Shown piece by piece: positions 1 to 7,821 of a DNA stretch of 64,000 nucleotides (positions within the stretch are counted from its first letter, which is position 1; every line of letters starts with the position of its first letter). Made by a program: the position numbers and the translations under genes. Under the pieces are notes generated by a model. The model did not search any database. It saw only the letters and a program-made list of their open reading frames with translations, and was not told where the DNA came from. Source of the DNA: Pandoraea vervacti (GTDB lineage: Bacteria > Pseudomonadota > Gammaproteobacteria > Burkholderiales > Burkholderiaceae); the NCBI RefSeq assembly GCF_000934605.2, contig NZ_CP010897.2, positions 2,666,001 through 2,730,000 of the forward strand, read 5' to 3'.

Positions 1-1213
1 CGGTCGCGTCGTCGACCAGAATCCCCACCGCCAGCGCCAGCCCGCCCAGCGTCATGATGTTGATCGTCTGGCCGAGCGCATGAAGCGCCAGCAGCGAGGA
101 CAGGATCGAGAGCGGGATCGAGATGGCGATGATGCAGGTGCTGCGCCAGTTGCCAAGGAACAGCAGGATCATGGCGGCAGTGAGCGCGGCGGCGATCAGG
201 GCTTCATGGATTACGCCCTGCACCGCAGCCTTCACAAAGACGGACTGGTCGAAAAGGGCCGAGATGTGGAGATCGGCGGGCAACGCCGCTCTGGCCTCCG
301 GCAGAATCGCCTTGAGCGAGTCGACGACCGACAGCGTCGAGGCGTCGCCCGTCTTCATCACGGACATGAGCACGCCACGCTGGCCGTTCTGACGCACGAT
401 GTTCGTCTGCGGCGAGAAGCCGGTGCGAACGTGGGCGACTTCGCGCAGATAGGTCGTGGCGCCGGCGACCGTGCGCACCGGAATGTTGTTCAGCCCCTCC
501 ACCGTTGGCGGCGAGCCGTTCATGTCGACGGTATATTCTCGCGGCCCGATCTTGGCGGTGCCGGTTGGCAGAATCAGGTTCTGTGCATTGACCGCGGCGA
601 CCACGTCCTGCGCGGTCAGGCCCTTGGCGAGCAGTGCGCGCGTGTCGATGTCGACCGAAATCAGCCGCGTTTTGCCGCCGTACGGATAAGGCACGGCGGC
701 CCCGGGAATCGTCACGAGCTGCGGGCGCAGGAAATTGAGCGCGGTGTCGTTGAGCGCCGGTTCGGACAGGCTCGGGCTCGACAGGCCCAACTGCATGACG
801 GGAATCGACGACGCCGAGTAGCTGATGACCAGCGGCGGCGTTGCTCCCGGGGGCATTTGCTTGACCTGCGCCTGTTCGACAGCGACGACCTGCGCAATGG
901 CGGTCTGAACGTTGGCGGTCGGTTGCAGGAAGATCTTGATGATGCCAATGCCGGGCAGCGACTGCGACTCGATGTGCTCGATGTTGTTGACCGTCGTCGT
1001 CAGCCCGCGCTCGTTGCCGGAAATCATCCGGTCGGCAATGTCCTGGGCGGACAGGCCGTTATAGGTCCAGATGACGCTGATGACGGGGATGTTGATTTCC
1101 GGCAGCACGTCCACGGGGGTGCGCATGAGCGCGAGCGGTGTGGCGAGCAGAATCAGAATGGCCATCACGATGAACGTGTAGGGCCGTTTGAGCGCAACGT
1201 TGACAATCCACAT
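1..1213 (-). CDS. RND-family efflux transporter, inner-membrane pump (5' part only)
   Basis: The minus-strand frame from the ATG at 1213 stays open to the window edge and gives 404 codons of N-terminal sequence. It has the usual AcrB/MdtB-like start: a short cytoplasmic lead, a first membrane helix at about residues 10-28, then a long periplasmic porter region. Near the edge come further membrane helices with the conserved stretch TLGGLALAVGILVDDAT, the TM4 segment carrying the proton-relay aspartates of RND pumps. The pump would export drugs, metals or other toxic compounds by proton antiport together with a periplasmic adaptor and an outer-membrane channel. No adaptor gene lies upstream in the window, so it may lie beyond the edge. 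No clear Shine-Dalgarno sequence precedes the ATG. The substrate cannot be inferred from this part. Confidence 0.85.
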   Translation of the reverse strand, partial: MWIVNVALKRPYTFIVMAILILLATPLALMRTPVDVLPEINIPVISVIWTYNGLSAQDIADRMISGNERGLTTTVNNIEHIESQSLPGIGIIKIFLQPTANVQTAIAQVVAVEQAQVKQMPPGATPPLVISYSASSIPVMQLGLSSPSLSEPALNDTALNFLRPQLVTIPGAAVPYPYGGKTRLISVDIDTRALLAKGLTAQDVVAAVNAQNLILPTGTAKIGPREYTVDMNGSPPTVEGLNNIPVRTVAGATTYLREVAHVRTGFSPQTNIVRQNGQRGVLMSVMKTGDASTLSVVDSLKAILPEARAALPADLHISALFDQSVFVKAAVQGVIHEALIAAALTAAMILLFLGNWRSTCIIAISIPLSILSSLLALHALGQTINIMTLGGLALAVGILVDDAT

Positions 1214-1558
1214 GATTCAGACGCGCTCGGGCGCAGTCGCAGGCTTACGGACAAGGGCCGTCCGGTGAGCGCATGACGGCGCGCCACCGGTATCGGAAGG
1301 ATCGCTGCCATGGTAGGGGCGCATGCCCAACGCCAAAATGGCGCGAAAATGGCGAAATTGACAGAATTCGGAAGATGGTCCGCAAACCCGCGCCGTATAA
1401 GGCTTTGCTCGACGGCATGCCTGCGGGAGTGGCATATTACGGCGTGTTGCGTTATAAAGTTGACGTACCAAAAGTCGCCGCCCGATAGCCTACGGTCTAC
1501 CTTTCGACCTCCGTTGCCGCCGCTGGCGTCGAGAACTCAAGCCCCACGCAGGAATGCA
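1214..1558. other. Divergent intergenic region between the RND pump and the DyP/encapsulin operon
   Basis: 345 bases with no convincing gene. Both operons must start here. A small inverted repeat CGCCAAAATGGCG lies at 1331-1343, and its AAAATGGCG part is repeated directly at 1346-1354, which could be a regulator site. A TTGCG/TTATAA-like stretch near 1446-1458 is a possible but unproven promoter for the peroxidase gene. An 84-codon minus-strand frame at 1217-1471 looks accidental. Confidence 0.4.
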
Positions 1559-2701
1559 ATGATCGAACGCCCGACGTCTCCCCCTGAACCTCAGCCGGTT
1601 TCCGGCAAAGTCACCCGCAGCGCCATCTTCCTCGTCGCCACGATTCGCGACGATGAGGCCGCGCACGCCGCCGTGCGAGGCTGGTGTGCCGATGCCGCCG
1701 CTTATGTGCGCGCGGTCGGCAAGCGCGTGCCGACGGGCAATCTGTCGTGCGTGGTCGGCTTTAGCGACAACGCCTGGGATCGCCTGTTTGGCGCGCCGCG
1801 CCCGGCGGAGCTTCATCCGTTTCGGGAGTTCGGCTCGGGCAAGCGTCACGCCCCCGCCACGCCGGGCGACCTGCTGCTGCACATTCGCGCCGAGCAGATG
1901 GACCTGTGCTTCGATCTCGCCACGCTCATGCTGGGCAAGCTGGGCGACGCCGTGACCGTGGTCGACGAAGTCCATGGCTTCCGCTATTTCGATATGCGCG
2001 CCATGATCGGCTTCGTCGATGGCACCGAGAATCCGGAAGGCCAGGAGGCGCTCGATTTCACGGTGATGGGCGACGAAGACCCCGAGTTCGCCGGTGGCAG
2101 TTACGTGCTGGTGCAGAAGTATCTGCACGACATGACGGGCTGGAACGCACTGCCGGTCGAAGTGCAGGAGCGCATTATCGGCCGCACCAAATTTTCGGAC
2201 GTCGAACTCGACGAGGATGTGAAGCCGAGCAATTCTCACAGCGCGCTGACCACGCTCGAAGTGGACGGCAAGGAAGTGAAGATCCTGCGCGACAACATGC
2301 CGTTCGGGCGGCCCGGATCGGGCGAGTTCGGCACGTTTTTTATCGGATACGCCCGCTCGCCCTGGCCCATCGAGCAAATGCTGGAGAACATGTTCGTCGG
2401 CAAACCGCCCGGCAACTACGACCGCCTGTTGGACTTCAGCACGGCCGTGACCGGCGGACTGTTCTTCGTGCCCTCGGCGGGCCTGCTCGAAGCGTTGGCA
2501 GAGCGCTCGCCCCAGGCGGCTGCGGTCGAATCGGCTAACGTCATTCAAACCCTGATCGATGCACAGCCGTCGAGCGTTCAGGTGCTCGACAGGTCTGCTG
2601 CCACGGCGGCAACGGTGCGAACCACTTCTCATCAGGCGAGTCCCGCCATTGCGGACGGCTCGTTGCAAATCGGATCGCTCAAAGGAGTTTCTCAGGCATG
2701 A
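1559..2701 (+). CDS. Dye-decolorizing (DyP) heme peroxidase, encapsulin cargo
   Basis: The 380-residue protein belongs to the DyP family, which oxidises dyes and phenolics or detoxifies peroxide using heme. The family GxxDG signature appears as GFVDGTEN with catalytic Asp154, and the likely proximal heme ligand is His227 in NSHSAL. There is no signal peptide, so it is cytosolic. The last residues carry SLQIGSLKG (from about Ser368), which closely matches the cargo-loading peptide that docks DyP inside family 1 encapsulin shells. It follows a flexible Ala/Ser/Thr-rich linker of about 35 residues. The ATG at 1559 is preferred over the longer upstream frame because AGGA lies just before it and family homology begins there. 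The stop codon overlaps the encapsulin start (ATGA), so the two are translationally coupled. Confidence 0.95.
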   Translation: MIERPTSPPEPQPVSGKVTRSAIFLVATIRDDEAAHAAVRGWCADAAAYVRAVGKRVPTGNLSCVVGFSDNAWDRLFGAPRPAELHPFREFGSGKRHAPATPGDLLLHIRAEQMDLCFDLATLMLGKLGDAVTVVDEVHGFRYFDMRAMIGFVDGTENPEGQEALDFTVMGDEDPEFAGGSYVLVQKYLHDMTGWNALPVEVQERIIGRTKFSDVELDEDVKPSNSHSALTTLEVDGKEVKILRDNMPFGRPGSGEFGTFFIGYARSPWPIEQMLENMFVGKPPGNYDRLLDFSTAVTGGLFFVPSAGLLEALAERSPQAAAVESANVIQTLIDAQPSSVQVLDRSAATAATVRTTSHQASPAIADGSLQIGSLKGVSQA

Positions 2702-3528
2702 ACAACCTGCATCGCGAACTGGCCCCCATTTCGAGCGCCGCGTGGGCGCAAATCGAAGAAGAGGTGGCCCGTACATTCAAGCGCACGGTGGCCGCGCGCC
2801 GCGTCGTCGACGTCAAGGGCCCGAGCGGTCTGGCGCTCTCCGGTGTCGGCACCGGTCATCAGCAGCCCATCGACGCGCCGCTCGACGGCGTGAGCGCGCG
2901 TCAGCGCGAGGTGCTGCCGCTCGTGGTGCTGCGCGTGCCGTTCGAGCTCTCGCGCGAAGCGATCGACGATGTCGAGCGTGGCGCGAACGATTCGGACTGG
3001 CAACCGGCCAAGGACGCAGCGATCAAGCTGGCGTACGCCGAAGACCGAGCCATCTTCGACGGCTACGAAGCCGCGCGTATTACCGGTGTGCGTCAGGGGT
3101 CCTCGAATCCCGTGCTGCCGCTGCCGGACGACATCGCCGATTACCCGACGGTCATTGCCAAGGCGCTGGAGCAACTGCGCCTGGAAGGCGTCGACGGTCC
3201 GTACAGTGTGCTGCTGGGCGCCGACGCGTACACCGCCGTGGCCGAAGCCAACGATCAGGGTTACCCGATTCTCGAGCACATCGGCCACATTGTGAGCGGC
3301 GAGATCATCTGGGCGCCGGCCATCGACGGCGGCTGCATTCTCTCGACGCGCGGCGGCGATTACGAGATGCACATTGGTCAGGACGTCTCCATTGGCTATC
3401 TCGATCACACGGCCACGACCGTTCGTCTGTACCTGGAAGAGACGTTTACGTTCCTGATGCTCACGGCGGAAGCGGGTGTTTCGGTGGGCAACGCCAAACC
3501 TGTCGGTGCGAGAAAGAAGTCGAAGTAA
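2698..3528 (+). CDS. Family 1 encapsulin shell protein (linocin M18/CFP29-like)
   Basis: A 276-residue protein of the size usual for T=1 encapsulins. The N-terminal MNNLHRELAPIS... and the following AWAQIEEEVARTFKR segment match the helix that lines the inner shell surface and binds the cargo peptide. The central part has the family's HK97-like E-loop and P-domain pattern (for example LGADAYTAVAE and the GEIIWAP stretch). Sixty subunits would form a shell of about 24 nm around the DyP peroxidase encoded just upstream. The 4-base overlap with that gene supports co-production. The gene ends before a strong hairpin terminator. No second cargo gene (ferritin-like or similar) is nearby, so peroxidase is the evident cargo. 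Confidence 0.95.
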   Translation: MNNLHRELAPISSAAWAQIEEEVARTFKRTVAARRVVDVKGPSGLALSGVGTGHQQPIDAPLDGVSARQREVLPLVVLRVPFELSREAIDDVERGANDSDWQPAKDAAIKLAYAEDRAIFDGYEAARITGVRQGSSNPVLPLPDDIADYPTVIAKALEQLRLEGVDGPYSVLLGADAYTAVAEANDQGYPILEHIGHIVSGEIIWAPAIDGGCILSTRGGDYEMHIGQDVSIGYLDHTATTVRLYLEETFTFLMLTAEAGVSVGNAKPVGARKKSK

Positions 3529-3554
3529 CGCGTCTAACTCGCTGATGCAAAAAG

Positions 3555-3594
3555 AAAAACGGCTGAGGCGGAATTCCGCGCTCAGCCGTTTTTT
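3555..3594. terminator. Bidirectional rho-independent terminator
   Basis: A hairpin with arms AAAACGGCTGAG and CTCAGCCGTTTT encloses the further palindrome GCGGAATTCCGC. It is flanked by A-rich sequence on the left and a T-run on the right. It sits between the convergent encapsulin and glycosyltransferase genes and could end both transcripts. Confidence 0.9.
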
Positions 3595-3624
3595 CGTGGG
3601 CGTGTCGCCGTCGGGTTGTCTCGA

Positions 3625-5373
3625 TCAGTTGGCCGCAGGCGACGACGCGCTCGCCGGTGCGCCACCGGTGGCCGGTTCGCCGAGCGTCGGCTTCTCGATC
3701 ATCACCCGACGGTTGTCGCGCGCGATGATCTTCATCGGCAAGCCGAGCGTTTCGAGCACCGTAAACTTTTGCGGGTCGACCAGTGCAAGCGCCTTCGGCG
3801 CCGCCATCCAGACATCCACGAACTTCTCCAGCGTCGGTACCCAGCTATCGGGCGCTTGCGAGATGCCGAATTCCAGTTCGTCCTGTACCGCGACCATGAT
3901 CATCGGTTGACGCAGGTAATACGGCATCGTGTGGTCGAGCGTGCCGACCGAGTAGAACGGCGTATCCGGCCCCAGCCGATCCATCTCGGCGCGCACCGCC
4001 GGCACCAGGTCGATGCCCGAGCTGGCGCGCCCGAAGGCTTCGTGACCGGAGCCGCCGATCATCGCAAAGGCCAGCCACGTCCCCGCGAACGCGATCAGGG
4101 CTTGCTTGGTGCTGCGCAGGCTCAGCCAGCGGGTAATGGCGATGCCGATCAGTCCCACGACGCTCGCGGCATACAGGTAGTTCGTGAAGGCTTGATAGGC
4201 CTGTACCGGATTGCGGCTGTCCGAGTGATGCGAGAGGAATACCAACCCTGTGACGATGGTCGCGATAAACAGCACGGCCGACACGACGAGGTGCTTGCGC
4301 AGCGACTCACGTGTCATGCCGGCCAGCCCGAGCCCGAACAGGAGGGCGATCGCGGGTACGATCGGCAGTACGTACGAAATGAGCTTCGAGTGCGAGAGCG
4401 AGAAGAAGCAGAAGATGAAGACGGCCCAGACCGAGATCATCAGCACCGGACGGAAGCCGTTCGCCTGACGTGGCACGGCGCGCGAGCCCGCAACCGCGCG
4501 GGGAATCATCGACAGCCAGGGCAGGAACCCGACGATCAGCACCGGCACGAAGTACCACAGCGCGCCCGGACGATTGTGGTCCGGCTTGAGGAAGCGGTTG
4601 AAGTGCTCGTTGATGAAGAAGAAGTCGAAGAACGACGGATTACGCGACATCACGGCGGCGAACCACGGCACGGTGACGGCGAGCAGCACGATCAGACCGC
4701 TCACGAGATGCAGCCGCTTCCACAGCGCCCAGTCGCGCGAAATCAGCGTGTAGATGACCAGGACAGCACCGGGGAGCACCACGCCGATCAGCCCTTTGCT
4801 CAGGATCGACAGGCCCATCGCCGCCCAGCACAGCCACATCCAGTTGCGCGTTTGCGTGTCGCTCAGTCCCGGACGCTGTGCCAGCAGCAGCGAGCACAAC
4901 ACCAGCGTCATCATGAACGACAGCCCCATGTCGAGCACGTTGAAGTGCCCCAGCAGGCTCCACAACGGGGCGCTCGCCAGCGCGAGTGCGGCGAAGAAAC
5001 CCGCGCGCGCGCTGAACACCCTTCGCCCCGTGTAGCCGACGAGCAGCACGCCGCCGAAACCCGTGAGCGCCGTCCACAGACGGGCCTGCCAGTCTCCGAG
5101 ACCGAAGATCATGAACGTCAGCGCGTTCATCCAGGTCTGGAGCGGCGGCTTTTCGAAGTACAGATAGCCGTTGTAGCGCGGCGTGACCCAGTCGCCCGTG
5201 GCCAGCATCTCGCGCGCCATCTCGGCGTAGCGGCCTTCGTCGCTGGGAATCAGATGGCGAAAGTTCAAGACGCCGAACCAGACGAGCGCGAACATCGCCA
5301 GCAGCCATAGCAGGGCAGTGGGGGAAATCGGCCAGGGCTCTAACCCGGCGTCACGTTGAGGGCGTGTGGACAT
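3625..5373 (-). CDS. ArnT/PMT-type membrane glycosyltransferase (GT83)
   Basis: A 582-residue polytopic membrane protein. It begins with a short cytoplasmic lead, TM1 and then the GT-C signature region (LIPSDEGRYAEMAREML, residues about 43-59), whose acidic residues bind the lipid-phosphate donor. This is followed by FEKPPLQTW and about a dozen hydrophobic helices, ending in a soluble periplasmic C-terminal domain. ArnT transfers 4-amino-4-deoxy-L-arabinose from undecaprenyl phosphate to lipid A, giving polymyxin resistance. Whether this copy is true ArnT or a paralogue with another sugar cannot be decided here, as no arnBCADEF genes are present. It is the last gene after a two-component pair, 41 bases behind the kinase, which fits PmrAB-like control of lipid A modification. 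Confidence 0.85.
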   Translation of the reverse strand: MSTRPQRDAGLEPWPISPTALLWLLAMFALVWFGVLNFRHLIPSDEGRYAEMAREMLATGDWVTPRYNGYLYFEKPPLQTWMNALTFMIFGLGDWQARLWTALTGFGGVLLVGYTGRRVFSARAGFFAALALASAPLWSLLGHFNVLDMGLSFMMTLVLCSLLLAQRPGLSDTQTRNWMWLCWAAMGLSILSKGLIGVVLPGAVLVIYTLISRDWALWKRLHLVSGLIVLLAVTVPWFAAVMSRNPSFFDFFFINEHFNRFLKPDHNRPGALWYFVPVLIVGFLPWLSMIPRAVAGSRAVPRQANGFRPVLMISVWAVFIFCFFSLSHSKLISYVLPIVPAIALLFGLGLAGMTRESLRKHLVVSAVLFIATIVTGLVFLSHHSDSRNPVQAYQAFTNYLYAASVVGLIGIAITRWLSLRSTKQALIAFAGTWLAFAMIGGSGHEAFGRASSGIDLVPAVRAEMDRLGPDTPFYSVGTLDHTMPYYLRQPMIMVAVQDELEFGISQAPDSWVPTLEKFVDVWMAAPKALALVDPQKFTVLETLGLPMKIIARDNRRVMIEKPTLGEPATGGAPASASSPAAN

Positions 5374-5414
5374 GAATGCGAGGCTTCCGGTCTTGATGAA
5401 CTAGGGATGGGTGG

Positions 5415-6851
5415 CTAAACGTTGGGCGGCTGAGCGGGCTGTGGCGCGCGCATGGCCGTCGCGGACACATCGGGATTGGGAAGTGTGACACGGACGTGCA
5501 GGCCGCGCGGGCCCGACCGGTTGGCGTCGTTCAGTGTGACCTGGCCGCCCAGACGGTCGACGATGGCGCGCACGATGGCCAGTCCGAGTCCGGTGCCTTC
5601 GTCGCCGTGATCGCGCGATTCGCGGTGATCGGCGGCACGGTAAAACGCGTCGAAAACGCGCTCGCGCTTGTCCGCATCGATGCCCGGGCCGGAGTCGATG
5701 ACGTCGATGACCACCTCGCCCCCCGTGGCCGACAGACGCACGGACACCGTGCCGCCTGCGGGCGTATAGCGCACGGCGTTGCCGACGATGTTGCTCAGCA
5801 GGGTGACGATGTCGCGCTTCGATCCCGCCACGCGCAGATTTGAACGCCCGGGCGTGCCGGAAGCGGTGAGGGCGGCGGAAGAGGCGGAAGAGGCGGAAGA
5901 TTCAGAAGACGCATCTGCCAGATCGAGCACGATCTGCTTGCGATCGGCCAGTACGAAGGCGTCTTCGAGCGCTTCGTGAATGGCGGGCAGCAAGATGAGC
6001 GGCGTTGCCGGAACGCTCGGTGCGCTCTGGGCCCGTGCGAGCGTGAGCAACTGTTCGATCAGCGTGCGGGTGCGACGCAGGCCGCTCTTGAGCTTGATCA
6101 GGCGGTTGCGCGTCTCCGCGTCGAGGCCAGCGGGTTCCAGCGCCCGGTCGAGATTTTCCGACTGAATCACCAGCGCCGTCACTGGCGAGCGAAGTTCGTG
6201 GGCGGCGTCGGCGACGAAGCGGCGTTGCTCGTCGAGCGCTTTGTCCAGACGGGACAGCAGCCGGTTGATCGACACGATGAACGGCTCGATCTCCGTCGGA
6301 GCCCCTTGTGTGTCGAGACCGCGCAGATCGGTGTCGCGCCGCTTGTCGACGTCGGCGGCCAGTTGCTGAACCGGTCGCCACGCGCGTCGCACCGTCCAGA
6401 CGATGGCGGCGATGAGCAAGGGAACGAATCCGACGAACGGCAGCGCGGTGCGCAGGCCGCTGTTGCGCGCGATCTCGTTGCGGCCTTCGGTGGGCTGGGC
6501 CACGACGATCCGCAGATCCGGGCCAATGGTGCGAACGAAGGCTCGCCACGTATGCTCGCCCGTGTCGACCGTGTGAAATCCGTCGGACAGCGTGACGGGA
6601 AACGTGCCGCCCAGACGCTGGACCGTGAGACGGTAGTCGTGGTCCTCGATGGGCAGACCGTGCATGGCGCTGTCGGCGCCCGCGAGATTGCGGGTGTCGA
6701 CGAGCGCCGCAAGTTGCAGCAGTTGATCGTCCTGAAAGCGATAGGCCTCGCGAAACGCCGCGCCATAGGAGACGAATCCGGCGACGATCGCCAGCCCCAG
6801 CGCGCAGGCACAGAGCGTGACGACCAGCCGTGACTGCAACGAACGCATCAT
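5415..6851 (-). CDS. Sensor histidine kinase (QseC/PmrB/TctE-like)
   Basis: 478 residues from the ATG at 6851, which overlaps the response-regulator stop (ATGA). TM1 is at about residues 8-32, a short periplasmic sensor of about 100 residues follows, and TM2 is at about 137-158. The H-box DAAHELRSPVTAL carries the phosphorylated His218. The ATPase part has an N-box (NIVGNAVRYTP), the G1 motif (DSGPGI) and the G2 motif (GTGLGLAIV). The two domains are joined by an unusual Ser/Ala-rich insert (ESSASSASSA) encoded by a 9-base tandem repeat. The kinase should phosphorylate the regulator encoded just upstream. The ArnT-type gene follows in the same direction, so cationic peptides, metals or envelope damage are plausible signals (inference). 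Confidence 0.9.
   Translation of the reverse strand: MMRSLQSRLVVTLCACALGLAIVAGFVSYGAAFREAYRFQDDQLLQLAALVDTRNLAGADSAMHGLPIEDHDYRLTVQRLGGTFPVTLSDGFHTVDTGEHTWRAFVRTIGPDLRIVVAQPTEGRNEIARNSGLRTALPFVGFVPLLIAAIVWTVRRAWRPVQQLAADVDKRRDTDLRGLDTQGAPTEIEPFIVSINRLLSRLDKALDEQRRFVADAAHELRSPVTALVIQSENLDRALEPAGLDAETRNRLIKLKSGLRRTRTLIEQLLTLARAQSAPSVPATPLILLPAIHEALEDAFVLADRKQIVLDLADASSESSASSASSAALTASGTPGRSNLRVAGSKRDIVTLLSNIVGNAVRYTPAGGTVSVRLSATGGEVVIDVIDSGPGIDADKRERVFDAFYRAADHRESRDHGDEGTGLGLAIVRAIVDRLGGQVTLNDANRSGPRGLHVRVTLPNPDVSATAMRAPQPAQPPNV
5874..5900 (-). repeat. Three perfect 9-bp tandem repeats inside the kinase gene
   Basis: The unit GGCGGAAGA occurs three times in a row, at 5874-5882, 5883-5891 and 5892-5900. 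Read on the minus strand it encodes the Ser-Ser-Ala repeats of a linker in the ATPase region. Since the unit is a multiple of three, slippage would change linker length without a frameshift. Confidence 0.85.
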
Positions 6852-7522
6852 GCCTTGGGCACCAGCCAGCCCGCGCCGCGGATGTTGCGGATGACGTCCG
6901 CGCCGAGCTTCTTGCGGATCGAGTGGATCAGGAAGTCGATCATGTTGCTTTCGATCTCTTCGCCCCATCCGTACAGACGATGTTCGAGGGCGTCGCGCGA
7001 GAGGATCGTGCCGGGACGCAGCATGAGGGCGTGCAGCAGCGCATATTCGCGTGCCGACAGCACACAGCTGTTCTCGCCGTAGGTCGCCTGATGGGTCGCC
7101 GGGTCGAGGACGAGGGTGCCGTTGGTCAGCACCGGCACGGCGACGCCCGCATGACGCCGGATCACGGCGCGCATGCGCGCGAGCAGCTCGCCCACTTCGA
7201 ACGGCTTGACGACGAAGTCGTCCGCGCCGAGGTCGAGGCCCTGAATGATGTCTTCGGCCCCGTCTCGGGCCGTCACGACGATGATCGGTGTGCGCCCGCC
7301 CGCACCGCGATGCGCGCGCAGCACGTCCCAGCCATCTCGCCCGGGCAGGCCGAGGTCGAGCAGCATGAGGTCATAAGCATGCGAGGCAAGGGCAGCCAGT
7401 GCGGCTTCGCCGTCGCGACACCAGTCGGCCGCATATGAGGCGTCCTTGAGCGCCTGCATCATGGCCTCGCCAATCATGGCGTCGTCTTCTACAAGCAATA
7501 TCCGCATGGTTTTCGTACGCAT
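6848..7522 (-). CDS. OmpR/PmrA-type response regulator
   Basis: 224 residues (219 if the second ATG, at 7507, is used; MRILLVEDD is the usual family start). The receiver domain has the acidic pair ED near the N-terminus, phospho-acceptor Asp56 in LLDLGLPG, Thr in VVTARD and Lys in VVKPFE. The C-terminal winged helix begins near residue 127 (GTLVLDPATHQATY) and ends with the wing IRNIRGAGWLV. It heads a three-gene operon with the kinase and the ArnT-like transferase. A direct repeat of ACTTAG with an 11-base period lies 76-95 bases upstream and resembles a PmrA box, which suggests autoregulation. Confidence 0.92.
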   Translation of the reverse strand: MRTKTMRILLVEDDAMIGEAMMQALKDASYAADWCRDGEAALAALASHAYDLMLLDLGLPGRDGWDVLRAHRGAGGRTPIIVVTARDGAEDIIQGLDLGADDFVVKPFEVGELLARMRAVIRRHAGVAVPVLTNGTLVLDPATHQATYGENSCVLSAREYALLHALMLRPGTILSRDALEHRLYGWGEEIESNMIDFLIHSIRKKLGADVIRNIRGAGWLVPKA

Positions 7523-7597
7523 TCTGGCGTGACCCTATCAGCCTACGCCTAATCCTTGCCGTCCTTCCGGGACGGCTCGGGCGCAAGATAGCGCGCG

Positions 7598-7616
7598 AAA
7601 CTTAGGAGAAACTTAG
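7598..7616 (-). promoter_or_regulatory. PmrA-box-like direct repeat
   Basis: AAACTTAG occurs at 7598-7605 and again at 7609-7616, exactly 11 bases apart, i.e. one helical turn on the same face. OmpR-class regulators bind such repeats; the PmrA consensus is (C/T)TTAA(G/T)-N5-(C/T)TTAA(G/T), which this resembles but does not match exactly. It lies upstream of the response-regulator gene, so autoregulation is the simplest reading. Confidence 0.5.
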
Positions 7617-7735
7617 TGCGCAGGCGCGTTCAGTGGCGCGACTATGCCATGCAAACTATTAGGCATTCAATGACTTAGCGAAGTTTTTTCAAGTGATGCC
7701 GAGATCGAGCCGGTGCCGTTCGCCCAACGCAAACA

Positions 7736-7755
7736 GGCCGGCAGAAACGCCGGCC
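7736..7755 (-). terminator. Hairpin terminator downstream of metE
   Basis: GGCCGGC (7736-7742) and GCCGGCC (7749-7755) form a perfect 7-bp GC stem with a 6-base loop. On the minus strand it is followed by TGTTTG. It lies 67 bases after the metE stop, in the right orientation for that gene. Confidence 0.65.
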
Positions 7756-7821
7756 CGTCGATTTTGGTCATTTTCCTGGCGTGCGATCCGCATTTGGATA
7801 CCTGCACCGCGCCGGGCTACC

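Larger units (their letters stand above)
7523..7821. other. Intergenic region upstream of the two-component operon and downstream of metE
   Basis: About 300 bases without a gene. It holds the promoter of the response-regulator operon (with the ACTTAG direct repeat and one more ACTTAG at 7673-7678) and the likely metE terminator. No RNA gene was recognised. Confidence 0.5.

Noticed and set aside
80..1276. 398-codon plus-strand frame at the window start
   Set aside because: Antisense shadow of the RND pump gene; very Arg/Gly/Asp-rich with no protein family character.
1217..1471. 84-codon minus-strand frame just upstream of the RND gene
   Set aside because: Ends just before the RND start, but has no ribosome site or recognisable features; likely accidental.
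3616..5310. 564-codon plus-strand frame
   Set aside because: Antisense to the membrane glycosyltransferase, which has clear family motifs and helices.
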